Source of the DNA: Thauera propionica
Lineage (GTDB): Bacteria > Pseudomonadota > Gammaproteobacteria > Burkholderiales > Rhodocyclaceae
Direction: 5' to 3'
DNA length: 64,000 bases
NCBI RefSeq assembly: GCF_002245655.1
Contig: NZ_NOIH01000007.1
Location: 310,001 to 374,000, forward strand
Shown one piece after another: positions 15,788 through 24,153 of this stretch. Within the stretch, counting starts at the first letter, position 1; each line of letters starts with the position of its first letter. The translations under genes were made by a program, and so were the position numbers. Below the pieces are notes generated by a model. That model did no database searches, had not been told where the DNA came from, and worked only from the letters and a program-made list of their open reading frames with translations.

Positions 15788-16675
15788 TCAGCAGATCTCG
15801 GCCAGCATGCGGCTCACGCCCTCACGCCAGTCCGGCAGATGCAGTCCGAAGCGCGTGCGCAGCCGGCTCGTGTCCAGTCGGGAATTCAGCGGGCGCACTG
15901 CCGGCGTCGGATAACTTGATGTGGCAATCGGTGCGATCTCACGCACAGCCAGGGTCTTGCCGGCAGCAAGGGCCGTCTCGATGACGAAGCTGGCGTAGCC
16001 ATGCCAGCTCGTCTGGCCGGCTGTCGCCAGATGATACGTGCCGCACAGGCTGCGGTCCGCCAGCGTGCTGCGGATGGCGTGGGCACTGACGTCGGCGATC
16101 AGGTCGGCTCCGGTCGGCGCGCCGATCTGGTCGTCGATGACGGTGAGCCGCTCGCGCTCGGCCGCCAGGCGCAGCATCGTGCGGGCAAAGTTGCCGCCGC
16201 GTGCCGCATGCACCCAGGAGGCGCGGAAGATCAGGTGACTGCAGCCGCTGTCGCGGATCGTGTCCTCACCGGCAAGCTTGGTGGCGCCATAGACCGACAA
16301 GGGGCCGGTGGCGTCATCCTCGCGCCATGGCCGCTCACCACTGCCGTCGAACACGTAGTCGGTCGAGTAATGCACGAGCAGTGCCCCCAGGGCAGCCGCC
16401 TCGCGCGCGAGCACGCCCACGGCATCGGCGTTGATGCGTTGTGCCAGCTCGGGCTCGCTCTCGGCCTTGTCGACCGCCGTGTAGGCGGCAGCATTCACGA
16501 TCACGGCGGGCGCGAGCGCGCGCACCGTGGCGGCGAGGGCATCGGGCTGACCGAGATCGCCGCACAGCCCGTCGTGACCATTGCGGTCCAGCGCCACCAC
16601 CTCGCCCAACGGCGCCAGCGCGCGCTGCGCCTCCCAGCCGACCTGCCCGTTCTTCCCCAGCAGCAGGAACCTCAT
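15788..16675 (-). CDS. rfbD: dTDP-4-dehydrorhamnose reductase
   Basis: This 295-residue NAD(P)-dependent reductase catalyses the last step of dTDP-L-rhamnose synthesis. It has the nucleotide loop [10 protein letters not shown] at the N-terminus, [26 protein letters not shown], and the catalytic YGATKLAGE (Tyr-x3-Lys). The chosen ATG at 16675 overlaps the rfbB stop (ATGA) and starts directly at the first beta strand. An upstream in-frame start would add 48 residues of unconserved sequence. rfbA and rfbC, normally in the same operon, are not in this window. Confidence 0.94.
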   Translation of the reverse strand: MRFLLLGKNGQVGWEAQRALAPLGEVVALDRNGHDGLCGDLGQPDALAATVRALAPAVIVNAAAYTAVDKAESEPELAQRINADAVGVLAREAAALGALLVHYSTDYVFDGSGERPWREDDATGPLSVYGATKLAGEDTIRDSGCSHLIFRASWVHAARGGNFARTMLRLAAERERLTVIDDQIGAPTGADLIADVSAHAIRSTLADRSLCGTYHLATAGQTSWHGYASFVIETALAAGKTLAVREIAPIATSSYPTPAVRPLNSRLDTSRLRTRFGLHLPDWREGVSRMLAEIC

Positions 16676-17742
16676 GCGCCCTGCCCCCGGTCGCCGTAAT
16701 TGGCGGCCACCCAGTCGCGATACGCCCCGCTCTGCACGTCGGCGATCCACTGCGGGTTGTCGAGATACCACTGCACCGTCTTGCGGATGCCGGTCTCGAA
16801 GGTCTCTGCCGGTCGCCAACCCAGCTCACGTTCGATCTTGCGCGCATCGATGGCGTAGCGGCGGTCATGGCCCGGGCGGTCCGTGACATGGGTGATCAGG
16901 CGTGCGTAGCTGCCCTCGGGCGATGGCCGCAGTTCGTCGAGCAACGCGCAGATCGTACGCACGATGTCGATGTTGGCCTTCTCGTTCCAGCCGCCGACGT
17001 TGTAGGTCTCGCCCGGCGTGCCGCGCGCCAGCACCTCGCGGATCGCGCTGCAGTGGTCGGTGACGTACAGCCAGTCGCGTACGTTCAGGCCATCGCCATA
17101 CACCGGCAGCGGCTTGCCGGCCAGGGCATTGACGATCATCAGCGGAATCAGCTTCTCCGGGAACTGCCAGGGGCCGTAGTTGTTCGAGCAGTTCGTCGTC
17201 AGCACCGGCAGGCCGTAGGTGTGGTGCCAGGCGCGCACAAGGTGGTCGCTGGCCGCCTTGCTCGCCGAGTACGGGCTGTTCGGCTCGTAGGTCTTGGTCT
17301 CGGCGAAGGGCGGATCCTGCGGGCCGAGCGAGCCATAGACCTCGTCCGTGCTGATGTGCAGGAAGCGGAACGCGGCCTGTATCCCGGCCTCCAGCGTCGA
17401 GCGATAGGTGCGCGCGGCCTCGAGCAGCGTGAACGTGCCTTCAACGTTGGTGCGAACGAAGGCGGCCGGACCGTGGATGGAGCGGTCGACGTGGCTTTCT
17501 GCGGCGAAATGCACGATCGCGCGCGGCTTGTACTCGGCCAGCAGGCGCTCGACCAGGGCACGATCGCAGATGTCGCCCTGTACGAAGACGTGGCGCGCAT
17601 CGCCCCGCAGCATGGCCAGCGTTTCGAGGTTGCCGGCGTAGGTCAGCAGGTCAAGGTTGAGGATGGGCTCGTCGCTGCGGGCGAGCCAGTCGAGGACGAA
17701 ATTGGCGCCGATGAAGCCGGCGCCGCCGGTCACGAGGATCAA
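16672..17742 (-). CDS. rfbB: dTDP-glucose 4,6-dehydratase
   Basis: This is a 356-residue extended short-chain dehydrogenase. It carries [19 protein letters not shown] at the start, [10 protein letters not shown] with the catalytic Asp/Glu pair region, and [15 protein letters not shown] with Tyr-x3-Lys. I chose the TTG at 17742 because GGAG lies seven bases before it and it places the first residue next to the Rossmann strand, as in homologues. The next upstream TTG (17766) would lie at the predicted transcription start and inside the palindrome. It is the first gene of rfbB-rfbD, probably followed by manC. Confidence 0.93.
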   Translation of the reverse strand: MILVTGGAGFIGANFVLDWLARSDEPILNLDLLTYAGNLETLAMLRGDARHVFVQGDICDRALVERLLAEYKPRAIVHFAAESHVDRSIHGPAAFVRTNVEGTFTLLEAARTYRSTLEAGIQAAFRFLHISTDEVYGSLGPQDPPFAETKTYEPNSPYSASKAASDHLVRAWHHTYGLPVLTTNCSNNYGPWQFPEKLIPLMIVNALAGKPLPVYGDGLNVRDWLYVTDHCSAIREVLARGTPGETYNVGGWNEKANIDIVRTICALLDELRPSPEGSYARLITHVTDRPGHDRRYAIDARKIERELGWRPAETFETGIRKTVQWYLDNPQWIADVQSGAYRDWVAANYGDRGQGA

Positions 17743-17761
17743 GTTGAAAGCTCCGCCCGAT

Positions 17762-17802
17762 GGCAATGCGCGGGATTATCGCATTGCCGCGCGAATCGTC
17801 TA
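17762..17802 (-). promoter_or_regulatory. Promoter of rfbB with an overlapping palindromic operator candidate
   Basis: On the minus strand, TAGACG (17797-17802) and GATAAT (17775-17780) are spaced 16 bp, a fair sigma-70 promoter starting about 25 bases before the TTG of rfbB. The -10 box overlaps a perfect inverted repeat: GGCAATGCG (17762-17770) and CGCATTGCC (17780-17788) separated by nine bases. Such a position suits a repressor operator. No regulator is identified. Confidence 0.55.
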
Positions 17803-17811
17803 CACCTTGCG

Positions 17812-18993
17812 CTACATCCTCAGGCGATCGGCATAGCCGGTCATCTCCAGATAGCCCTGTCCGGTTTCACGTTCCTGGCCATCCGACGACGCCTCGCGCA
17901 GACGTACGGCCCCTTCCCAATACACCGCACCGGTGGATGCGCGGCTGTCGAGTTCCTGGTCGTCCATCAGCGGCGCCAGATGCAGGATGCGGCCATCGGC
18001 CAGGTGCAGGCGCCATTCGACCGGGTAGCGCGCACCGGTGCGCGGCGACTGCCAATACCGCAGCGGCTCGAAGCGGACCTCGTCGGGTCGCAAGCGTCGC
18101 GCCTCGCCCCGCGCATCGGCCAGCGTGCCCGCTGCCCACATCGCGCGCCCCTCGCCGTCGCGCATCTGGAACAGCATCAGCGAGCCGCCGTCGTGCAGGT
18201 TGATGCCGATCCAGTCCCAGCCACGCGCACCCTCGGGCAGGATCTCGCTCGACCACTCGTGGTCGAGCCAGGCGTGCCCGGTTACGGCCAAGGTCCTGCC
18301 GTCCAGCTTCAGCGTGCCCGACACCTTCAACTGCGGGCGACTATAGTAGTAGCTGGCGTTGAGCGGATCCGGCGCCTTCTGGCTGAACCCCGCGCTGCCG
18401 TTCAGCACGGGCGCGCGCCCCGGGTCGAACGCCAGCTCGAAGCCGAAATCCTCCGCTTCGATGCGGCTGCGATAGCCGGCAAGCGCTGCCTCGCCGCCCG
18501 CCAAGAACCAGTCGCCGACCCGGACGGCAGTCCTGCCCTCCACCGCCTCGGCCAGCCCAGGATAGGCGCGCGCGGCGCGCTCCGCATGGCGCAGCCGGCC
18601 CGTCGCCGGGTCGGCCACGGCCGCGTGCGCGAGCACCAGCTGGCGCGGCGCAAAGCGGCTCGGGTTGTCCTCGCCAATCCGCGTCCGCACGCGGAAGAAG
18701 GTGAGCTGGAAGCCGCGCTCTACACCCACCTCATCCCTCAGCCAGCCGGTGATGTACCACCACTCGGTGCGATAGTCCGGATGGGCGCCGAAGTCCTGCG
18801 GAAACTGCAGTGGCTGATCGGGCACGACCGCGGGATAGGGCGCCGCGGGGGCCGCGATCTGCCCCACGGCAGGGCCCGTGAAGACCATCATCAGCGCCCC
18901 GACCGACGCAGCAGCCCACGAAAGCTGCCGAGCCCGCTGCACCATCCTGCACAGGTACGCCATCCCCCCCCACCCCAGCCTGGCTGTCCTCAT
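17812..18993 (-). CDS. AttH-like secreted protein (CrtC/lipocalin-like hydrolase family)
   Basis: This 393-residue protein belongs to the family annotated as carotenoid 1,2-hydratase-like or AttH component of an ABC system. Landmarks are HPDYRTEWWYITGWL, QLTFFRVRT, LAHAAVADP and GHAWLDHEWSSE. A hydrophobic N-terminal stretch (SWAAASVGALMMVFTGPAVG, about 26-45) followed by a small-residue site suggests export to the periplasm. The leader is long, so translation may start at a later Met. ATG 18993 has GAGGG upstream, with an adjacent GTG at 18996 as an alternative. It follows the permease gene by 10 bp, so the three genes form one transport operon. The catalytic role is unproven. Confidence 0.82.
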   Translation of the reverse strand: MRTARLGWGGMAYLCRMVQRARQLSWAAASVGALMMVFTGPAVGQIAAPAAPYPAVVPDQPLQFPQDFGAHPDYRTEWWYITGWLRDEVGVERGFQLTFFRVRTRIGEDNPSRFAPRQLVLAHAAVADPATGRLRHAERAARAYPGLAEAVEGRTAVRVGDWFLAGGEAALAGYRSRIEAEDFGFELAFDPGRAPVLNGSAGFSQKAPDPLNASYYYSRPQLKVSGTLKLDGRTLAVTGHAWLDHEWSSEILPEGARGWDWIGINLHDGGSLMLFQMRDGEGRAMWAAGTLADARGEARRLRPDEVRFEPLRYWQSPRTGARYPVEWRLHLADGRILHLAPLMDDQELDSRASTGAVYWEGAVRLREASSDGQERETGQGYLEMTGYADRLRM

Positions 18994-19003
18994 CACCCTG
19001 CCC

Positions 19004-21556
19004 TCACCAGTCCGCCTTCACCGCCAGCACTGCCGACCGCCGCATCGCCCTCGCCCCGGCCAGCCTGGCGACCAATGCCGCCAGCAGCACCAAGCCGATC
19101 GCGAAACTCGCCAGCGCAGCCCACGGCACCGCGAGCTCCATGCTCCAGTGAAAGCTCTGGCGGTTGATGATCTCGATCAGGATCCACGCGATCGCGCCGC
19201 CGGCGAGCAGGCCGGACACCACGCCCAGCCCTGTCGTCAGCGCGCCTTCCATGGCAATCAGGCGGCCCACGTCGCTTCGCGTGAAGCCCAGGTGGCGCAA
19301 CATGCCGAACTCCCCCTCGCGGGTCGTCGCCAGCGCCGCAGAGGTGGTCGCGACGCCGAACAGGCCGATCATGATCGTGACTGCTTCCATCAGGTAGGTG
19401 ATCAGGAAAGTACGGTCGAAGATCTCCAGGCTGATCGCGCGGATCTCGCCCGGCAGCGCGATCGTCACATGTTCTGCACCGAAGGCCGCGCGCAGCGCCG
19501 CTGCCACCTGGCCGACCGCCGCACCCGGCGTGACCTCGATCGCCGCATCGTTGATGCGACGGTCGCCGGTCAGCGCCACGTAGTCCTCACTCGCAATCAG
19601 CGCCGCGCCGTGCTGGCGCGCATAGTCGCGCCAGATGCCGGCGACGACGAACTCGCGCATCTGCCCACCCAGCGGCAGTCTCAGGCGGTCGCCCACGCCG
19701 ATGCGCAGGCGATCCGCCGCCGCTTCGGAGATCCAGGCCGGCGGCACATCGCTCGCCGCGGGCCGCGCGGTCGAACCCGCGATAAGCGGCAGGCCCCAGT
19801 TGCCCCGCACCGGGCGCGCCAGCACGCTGAACAGCGGCTCCTCGTCCGAGACACGCAGATTGACGAGGCGCGTCGTGTCGACCGATGCCACACCGGGAAC
19901 GGATGCGATTCGGGCCAACGCCGCATCATCCAGATAACCGCTGCCGGAGGACGACGATGCACGCACGTAAAGGTCCGCCGGCAGCACCTGCGTCAGCCAG
20001 TCGTCGACCGAGACGCGAAAACTGCTGACCATGATCGCCATCGCCGAGGCCAGCGCCACACTGGCGATGACGCCCGCGCCCGCCACCACTGCCTGCGCTG
20101 GCGTGGCCGACAGGCGCGCATGCGCCAGGCGCCAGCTCACGCCCTGCCCCCTCCCCAGCAGCGGCAACAGCGCACGCGCCAGCTGAGGCAAAAGCAGCAC
20201 GGCGGCCGTCAGCAGGCACGCCACAGCGGCATAGCCGCCGACGGGAATGCCCTCCACCGGTGGCATCAGGCAGGCCATGGCAGCCAGTGCCAGCAGGCTC
20301 AGACCGACTGCGGGCCGACCGCGCGCCTGCGGCAAGCCCGCATGCGCCGCCTCCCCCGCCTTAAGTGCGCGCGCTGGCGCCACCCGCGAGGCCTCGCGGG
20401 CCGGCAGCCATGTTCCTGCGACACCGGCGGCGACACCGAGGAAGAGATAGCCGACGATCAGCATCCCGTCGAAGTGCAGCTGCGGCCGGGTACCGCGGAA
20501 GAATCCCGCCCCGAGGTCGCCCCCCACCATTTGGAACGCCGCCATGGCCAGGCCGTGGCCCAGCACCACGCCCAGCACGCCACCGGCCAGTCCGACCACG
20601 GCCCCTTCGGCGAGCAGCCCGCGCAACAGTTCGCGGCGTTCCAGCCCGAGTGCGCGCAGCAAAGCGAATTCCCGCCTGCGGCGGGCCACCGACAGCAGCT
20701 GGGTCGAGAACACCAGGAAACCGCCGGTGATCAGCGCAATCGCGGCAAGCATGGTCAGATTGACCCGATAGGCACGCGACAGCGCGCCGACCTCGCTCGC
20801 CGCAGCCTCGGGCACCCGCAGGGCGAGGCCGGGCGGCAGCAGCGGCGCCAGCGCCATTCGCGCTGCATCGGGGCTGACACCTTCGGCCAGCTTGAGGTCG
20901 ATCCGGCTCAACACGCCCACGCGGTCGAAGTGTTGCTGCGCCGCACCAAGATCCATCACTGCCAGCCGGCCAGTCGCGCCCGGCAGCTCGCCGGCCACCT
21001 GCAGGGCGAAGCTGCGCACCCCTGATTGCACCCACAGCATGCCTTCGCGTATGGCGGGCGGCGCGGACTGGCCGTCGCTGCGCAGCTGCGGCTCGCCAAG
21101 CCGCGTCCGCGCCTCGGCCGACAGGAAGACATTGTGCGGCTGCAGCGCCGCAAAGCGCCCGTCCTCGTCCCCAGCGCGGGAAGCCAGCGGCAAGAGCCCC
21201 GGCTGCACCCGCGCAATGCGGAACAGGTCCACGCCGAGGATCTCGAGGCTGTCCTCGCGCCCGGGCAAGCGGGCCTCGACGACCAGCAGCGGACTGGCCT
21301 CCGCCACCTCCGGCCGCAAGGCCAGCACCGGGTAGATCGATTCATCGAAGCCCTCTCGCGGCCCGATCAGTTGCAGGTCGGCTTCGCCGGCAATCAGCCG
21401 CATCCCGCGTCCGAACTCGTCCAGCGCCGCGGCATGGATCAGCTGCACCGCCAACCCAAGCGCCACCCCGAGCGCAATGGCGAGCAGCGACAACGCCGTC
21501 GCCAGTCGCCGGCGCAGCAGGCTGGCGAGGAACAGGCGCCCCAGCAGTGCGCTCAT
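19004..21556 (-). CDS. ABC transporter permease, FtsX/LolC-type with duplicated FtsX domain
   Basis: This 850-residue membrane protein has an N-terminal helix (ALSLLAIALGVALGLAVQLI), a large periplasmic domain, and a first FtsX block near 265-400 (LTMLAAIALITGGFLVFST, RREFALLRALGLERRELLRG). Four more helices with a second periplasmic domain follow, then a last FtsX block with TREGEFGMLRHLGFTRSDVGR. The duplicated MacB-PCD/FtsX layout is typical of permeases that extract lipids or lipoproteins and work mechanically with a LolD-like ATPase. Its ATG overlaps the stop of that ATPase gene. The substrate is unknown; the AttH-like partner downstream suggests a periplasmic or envelope role. Confidence 0.9.
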   Translation of the reverse strand: MSALLGRLFLASLLRRRLATALSLLAIALGVALGLAVQLIHAAALDEFGRGMRLIAGEADLQLIGPREGFDESIYPVLALRPEVAEASPLLVVEARLPGREDSLEILGVDLFRIARVQPGLLPLASRAGDEDGRFAALQPHNVFLSAEARTRLGEPQLRSDGQSAPPAIREGMLWVQSGVRSFALQVAGELPGATGRLAVMDLGAAQQHFDRVGVLSRIDLKLAEGVSPDAARMALAPLLPPGLALRVPEAAASEVGALSRAYRVNLTMLAAIALITGGFLVFSTQLLSVARRRREFALLRALGLERRELLRGLLAEGAVVGLAGGVLGVVLGHGLAMAAFQMVGGDLGAGFFRGTRPQLHFDGMLIVGYLFLGVAAGVAGTWLPAREASRVAPARALKAGEAAHAGLPQARGRPAVGLSLLALAAMACLMPPVEGIPVGGYAAVACLLTAAVLLLPQLARALLPLLGRGQGVSWRLAHARLSATPAQAVVAGAGVIASVALASAMAIMVSSFRVSVDDWLTQVLPADLYVRASSSSGSGYLDDAALARIASVPGVASVDTTRLVNLRVSDEEPLFSVLARPVRGNWGLPLIAGSTARPAASDVPPAWISEAAADRLRIGVGDRLRLPLGGQMREFVVAGIWRDYARQHGAALIASEDYVALTGDRRINDAAIEVTPGAAVGQVAAALRAAFGAEHVTIALPGEIRAISLEIFDRTFLITYLMEAVTIMIGLFGVATTSAALATTREGEFGMLRHLGFTRSDVGRLIAMEGALTTGLGVVSGLLAGGAIAWILIEIINRQSFHWSMELAVPWAALASFAIGLVLLAALVARLAGARAMRRSAVLAVKADW

Positions 21557-22230
21557 GCGCGGCCCGTGATGTCGACGAGCCCGCCGGCAGCGAGCTCGAG
21601 CACCCGATCCGCCCGTCGGGCAGCGGCGCGCGAGTGCGTCACGAGCACGCCCGCCGCCCCCTGCTCGCGGATCTGCGCCAGCAGCAGGTCGAGCACCTCG
21701 GTCGCGCGACCGGGGTCGAGGTTGCCGGTCGGCTCGTCGGCCAGCACCACGCGGGGTGCATGCACCAGCGCACGCGCAATCGCCACCCGCTGTAATTCGC
21801 CCCCCGACAGCGTATGCGGCGCATCGTCGGCCCGTTCGCCAAGACCGATCCGCACCAGCAGCTCACGCGCCTTCACCCTGGCTTCGGTCTCGGCCACCTT
21901 CAGCAGCCACAGCGGCAGGGCAACGTTCTGCACCAGGCTGAGATGGGGCAGGATGTGGAAGGCCTGGAACACGAAGCCGAACGCACCGCGCCGCAGCCGC
22001 GCAAGCGCGTCATCGTCGAGATCATCGATGCGCTGACCACCGATCACGATGCGACCGCCATCGACCGGCTCGAGGCCGGCGATGCAGTTGAGCAGCGTCG
22101 ACTTGCCCGTGCCCGACTCGCCGACGATCGCGACGCATTCGCCCTCTGCCACCTCCAGCATCAGGTCGTCGAACAGCGGGCGCGGCGGAGCACCGGGAAG
22201 GGTCTTGCGGAGGGACTGGACGCTGAGCAT
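21553..22230 (-). CDS. ABC transporter ATP-binding protein (LolD-like)
   Basis: This is a 225-residue ATPase. Walker A is GESGTGKST (about 38-46), the signature motif is LSGGELQRVAIARAL, Walker B is VVLADEPTGNLD, and the H-loop His is in VLVTHSRAAAR. The sequence is closest to the LolD/MacB subfamily. It is first in the operon ATPase-permease-AttH and divergent from hpnC. It should couple to the FtsX-type permease encoded next. Confidence 0.93.
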   Translation of the reverse strand: MLSVQSLRKTLPGAPPRPLFDDLMLEVAEGECVAIVGESGTGKSTLLNCIAGLEPVDGGRIVIGGQRIDDLDDDALARLRRGAFGFVFQAFHILPHLSLVQNVALPLWLLKVAETEARVKARELLVRIGLGERADDAPHTLSGGELQRVAIARALVHAPRVVLADEPTGNLDPGRATEVLDLLLAQIREQGAAGVLVTHSRAAARRADRVLELAAGGLVDITGRA

Positions 22231-22485
22231 GAGGGCGATCTCGGAGACGGCGGCACGCCGGTACGAAACAAAGGCGGCAATTCGACCGCGAGGAACGCGA
22301 TTTTGTCATCCCGCACGCGAATTGGTTGCATCGGGCGTGCCCATCGAGCGCAGCGGAACGCCTCGACGCGCGCGACAGGCCGCAAGCGACGCGAATCCCG
22401 GGCCGACGCCGTTTCGCGTATATACTCCGCCCGCCTGCCCGCGCGCGCCCTGGGCCACGGCGCCCCTCCCCGTCCCACGCCCCGC
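22231..22485. other. 255 bp divergent intergenic region between the ABC operon and hpnC
   Basis: It must hold the promoters for both directions. A TATACT at 22421-22426 could be the -10 of hpnC, about 60 bp before its ATG, but no convincing -35 box precedes it. The middle (22300-22330) is relatively AT-rich. No small gene is supported. Confidence 0.35.
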
Positions 22486-23319
22486 ATGCCGGTCAATCAC
22501 TACGAGAACTTTCCTGTCGCCTCCCTGCTGCTGCCGGCCCGCCTGCGCGAGCCAGTCGAGGCGATCTATGCCTTCGCCCGCAGCGCTGACGATGTCGCCG
22601 ACGAAGGCGATGCCCCGGCGGTCGCGAGACTGGCGCGGCTGCACGACTACCGGCTCGCGCTGGAGGCCTGTGCCCGTGGCGTCGCGGTCAGGGACGAGAT
22701 CCTGGCGCCGATGTTTGCCCGTCTCGGCGACACGATCCGCGCGCACAGATTGCCCCTGCAGCCCTTTCGCAACCTGCTCGACGCCTTTGCACAGGACGTG
22801 GGCAAGACACGCTATCGCGACTTCGCCGAACTGCAGGACTACTGCCGGCGCTCCGCCGACCCGGTCGGCCGCCTGCTCCTGTGCCTGTACGATGCCGCTA
22901 CGCCGGACAACCTGCGCCGCTCGGACGCCATCTGCACCAGCCTGCAGCTCATCAACTTCTGGCAGGACGTCGCCGTCGACTGGCAGAAGGAACGCATCTA
23001 CCTGCCGCTGGACGACATGGCGCGCTTCGGCGTCACCGAGGACGACATCGCCGCTGGCCGCAGCAACGACGCCTGGCGCGCGCTGATGGACTTCGAAGTG
23101 CAACGCGCGCGCCGCATGATGCTCGACGGTGCCCCGCTCGCCTGCGCCCTGCCCGGCCGCATTGGCTGGGAGCTGCGCCTGATCGTGCTGGGCGGACTGC
23201 GCATCCTCGAGTGCATCGAAGCCACTGCATACGACGTCTTCCGCCACCGCCCCGTGCTCGCCAAGGGCGACTGGCTGCGCCTGGCCTGGCGCGCCCTGAA
23301 CTACCGGAACATCGCATGA
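22486..23319 (+). CDS. hpnC: Hydroxysqualene synthase HpnC
   Basis: This 277-residue trans-isoprenyl diphosphate synthase fold protein converts presqualene diphosphate to hydroxysqualene in the bacterial HpnCDE squalene route. Asp-rich motifs are SADDVADE (about 34-41) and FWQDVAVDW (about 158-166), with HYENFPVAS at the N-terminus typical of HpnC. Order and coupling support the assignment: its stop overlaps the hpnD start by 4 bp, and hpnE follows. It points to hopanoid or other squalene-derived lipid synthesis. A cyclase gene (shc) is not in this window. Confidence 0.93.
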   Translation: MPVNHYENFPVASLLLPARLREPVEAIYAFARSADDVADEGDAPAVARLARLHDYRLALEACARGVAVRDEILAPMFARLGDTIRAHRLPLQPFRNLLDAFAQDVGKTRYRDFAELQDYCRRSADPVGRLLLCLYDAATPDNLRRSDAICTSLQLINFWQDVAVDWQKERIYLPLDDMARFGVTEDDIAAGRSNDAWRALMDFEVQRARRMMLDGAPLACALPGRIGWELRLIVLGGLRILECIEATAYDVFRHRPVLAKGDWLRLAWRALNYRNIA

Positions 23320-24149
23320 ATCCGCACGACTACTGCCAGGACAAGGCTGCCAAGAGCGGCTCGAGTTTCTACTACAGCTTCATGTTCCTGCCGCCCGAGC
23401 GACGCCAGGCGATCACCGCGCTGTACGCGTTCTGTCGCGAGGTGGACGACGTGGTGGACGAGTGCCATGACGTCTCGCTGGCCCAGGCCAAGCTCGAATG
23501 GTGGCGCAAGGAAGTGGCGCGGACCTACGCCGGGACGCCCACCCATCCGGTCGGCCACGCCTTGATGGACGTGCTGACGCGCTTCAACCTGCCGCAGGAA
23601 CAACTGCTCGAGATCATCGACGGCATGGCGATGGACCTTTCGCAGACCCGCTACCTCGACTTCAAGGGCCTGCAGCTCTATTGCTACCGCGTTGCCAGCG
23701 TCGTGGGGCTGCTCGCAGCGGAGATCTTCGGCCACCAGGACCGCCAGACGCTGAAATACGCCCACGACCTGGGCCTCGCCTTCCAGCTCACCAACATCAT
23801 CCGCGACGTCGGCGAGGACGCCCGTCGCGGGCGCATCTACCTGCCGATCGAGGACCTGCAACGCTTCAATGTGCCGGCCAAGGACATCCTCGAGGCGCGC
23901 TATTCCGACGCCTTTCGCGCGTTGATGAAGTTCCAGGCCGATCGCGCCGAGCAGTTCTACGAGCAGGCCTTCGCCCAACTGCCGCAGGTCGACCGCAAGG
24001 CGCAGCGCCCCGGCCTGGTGATGGCGGCCATCTACCGCACGCTGCTGCGCGAGATCGCGGCCGACGGCTTCCAGGTGCTGGACCGCCGTACCTCACTGAC
24101 GCCACTGCGCAAGGTGTGGCTGGCGGGTACGACGTGGTTCAAGGGCTGA
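23316..24149 (+). CDS. hpnD: Presqualene diphosphate synthase HpnD
   Basis: This 277-residue enzyme condenses two farnesyl diphosphates to presqualene diphosphate. It has both Asp-rich motifs, REVDDVVDE (about 44-52) and NIIRDVGED (about 151-159), and the LTNIIRDVGEDARRGRIYLP segment shared with phytoene/squalene synthases. The N-terminus SGSSFYYSFMFLPPERR is typical. The ATG overlaps the hpnC stop, and four bases separate it from hpnE. Confidence 0.95.
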   Translation: MNPHDYCQDKAAKSGSSFYYSFMFLPPERRQAITALYAFCREVDDVVDECHDVSLAQAKLEWWRKEVARTYAGTPTHPVGHALMDVLTRFNLPQEQLLEIIDGMAMDLSQTRYLDFKGLQLYCYRVASVVGLLAAEIFGHQDRQTLKYAHDLGLAFQLTNIIRDVGEDARRGRIYLPIEDLQRFNVPAKDILEARYSDAFRALMKFQADRAEQFYEQAFAQLPQVDRKAQRPGLVMAAIYRTLLREIAADGFQVLDRRTSLTPLRKVWLAGTTWFKG

Positions 24150-24153
24150 TCCG

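Noticed and set aside
16441-21025. Long plus-strand frames across rfbD, rfbB, the AttH gene and the permease gene
   Set aside because: These are shadows of conserved minus-strand genes. They show high Arg/Gln/Ala content and no motif.
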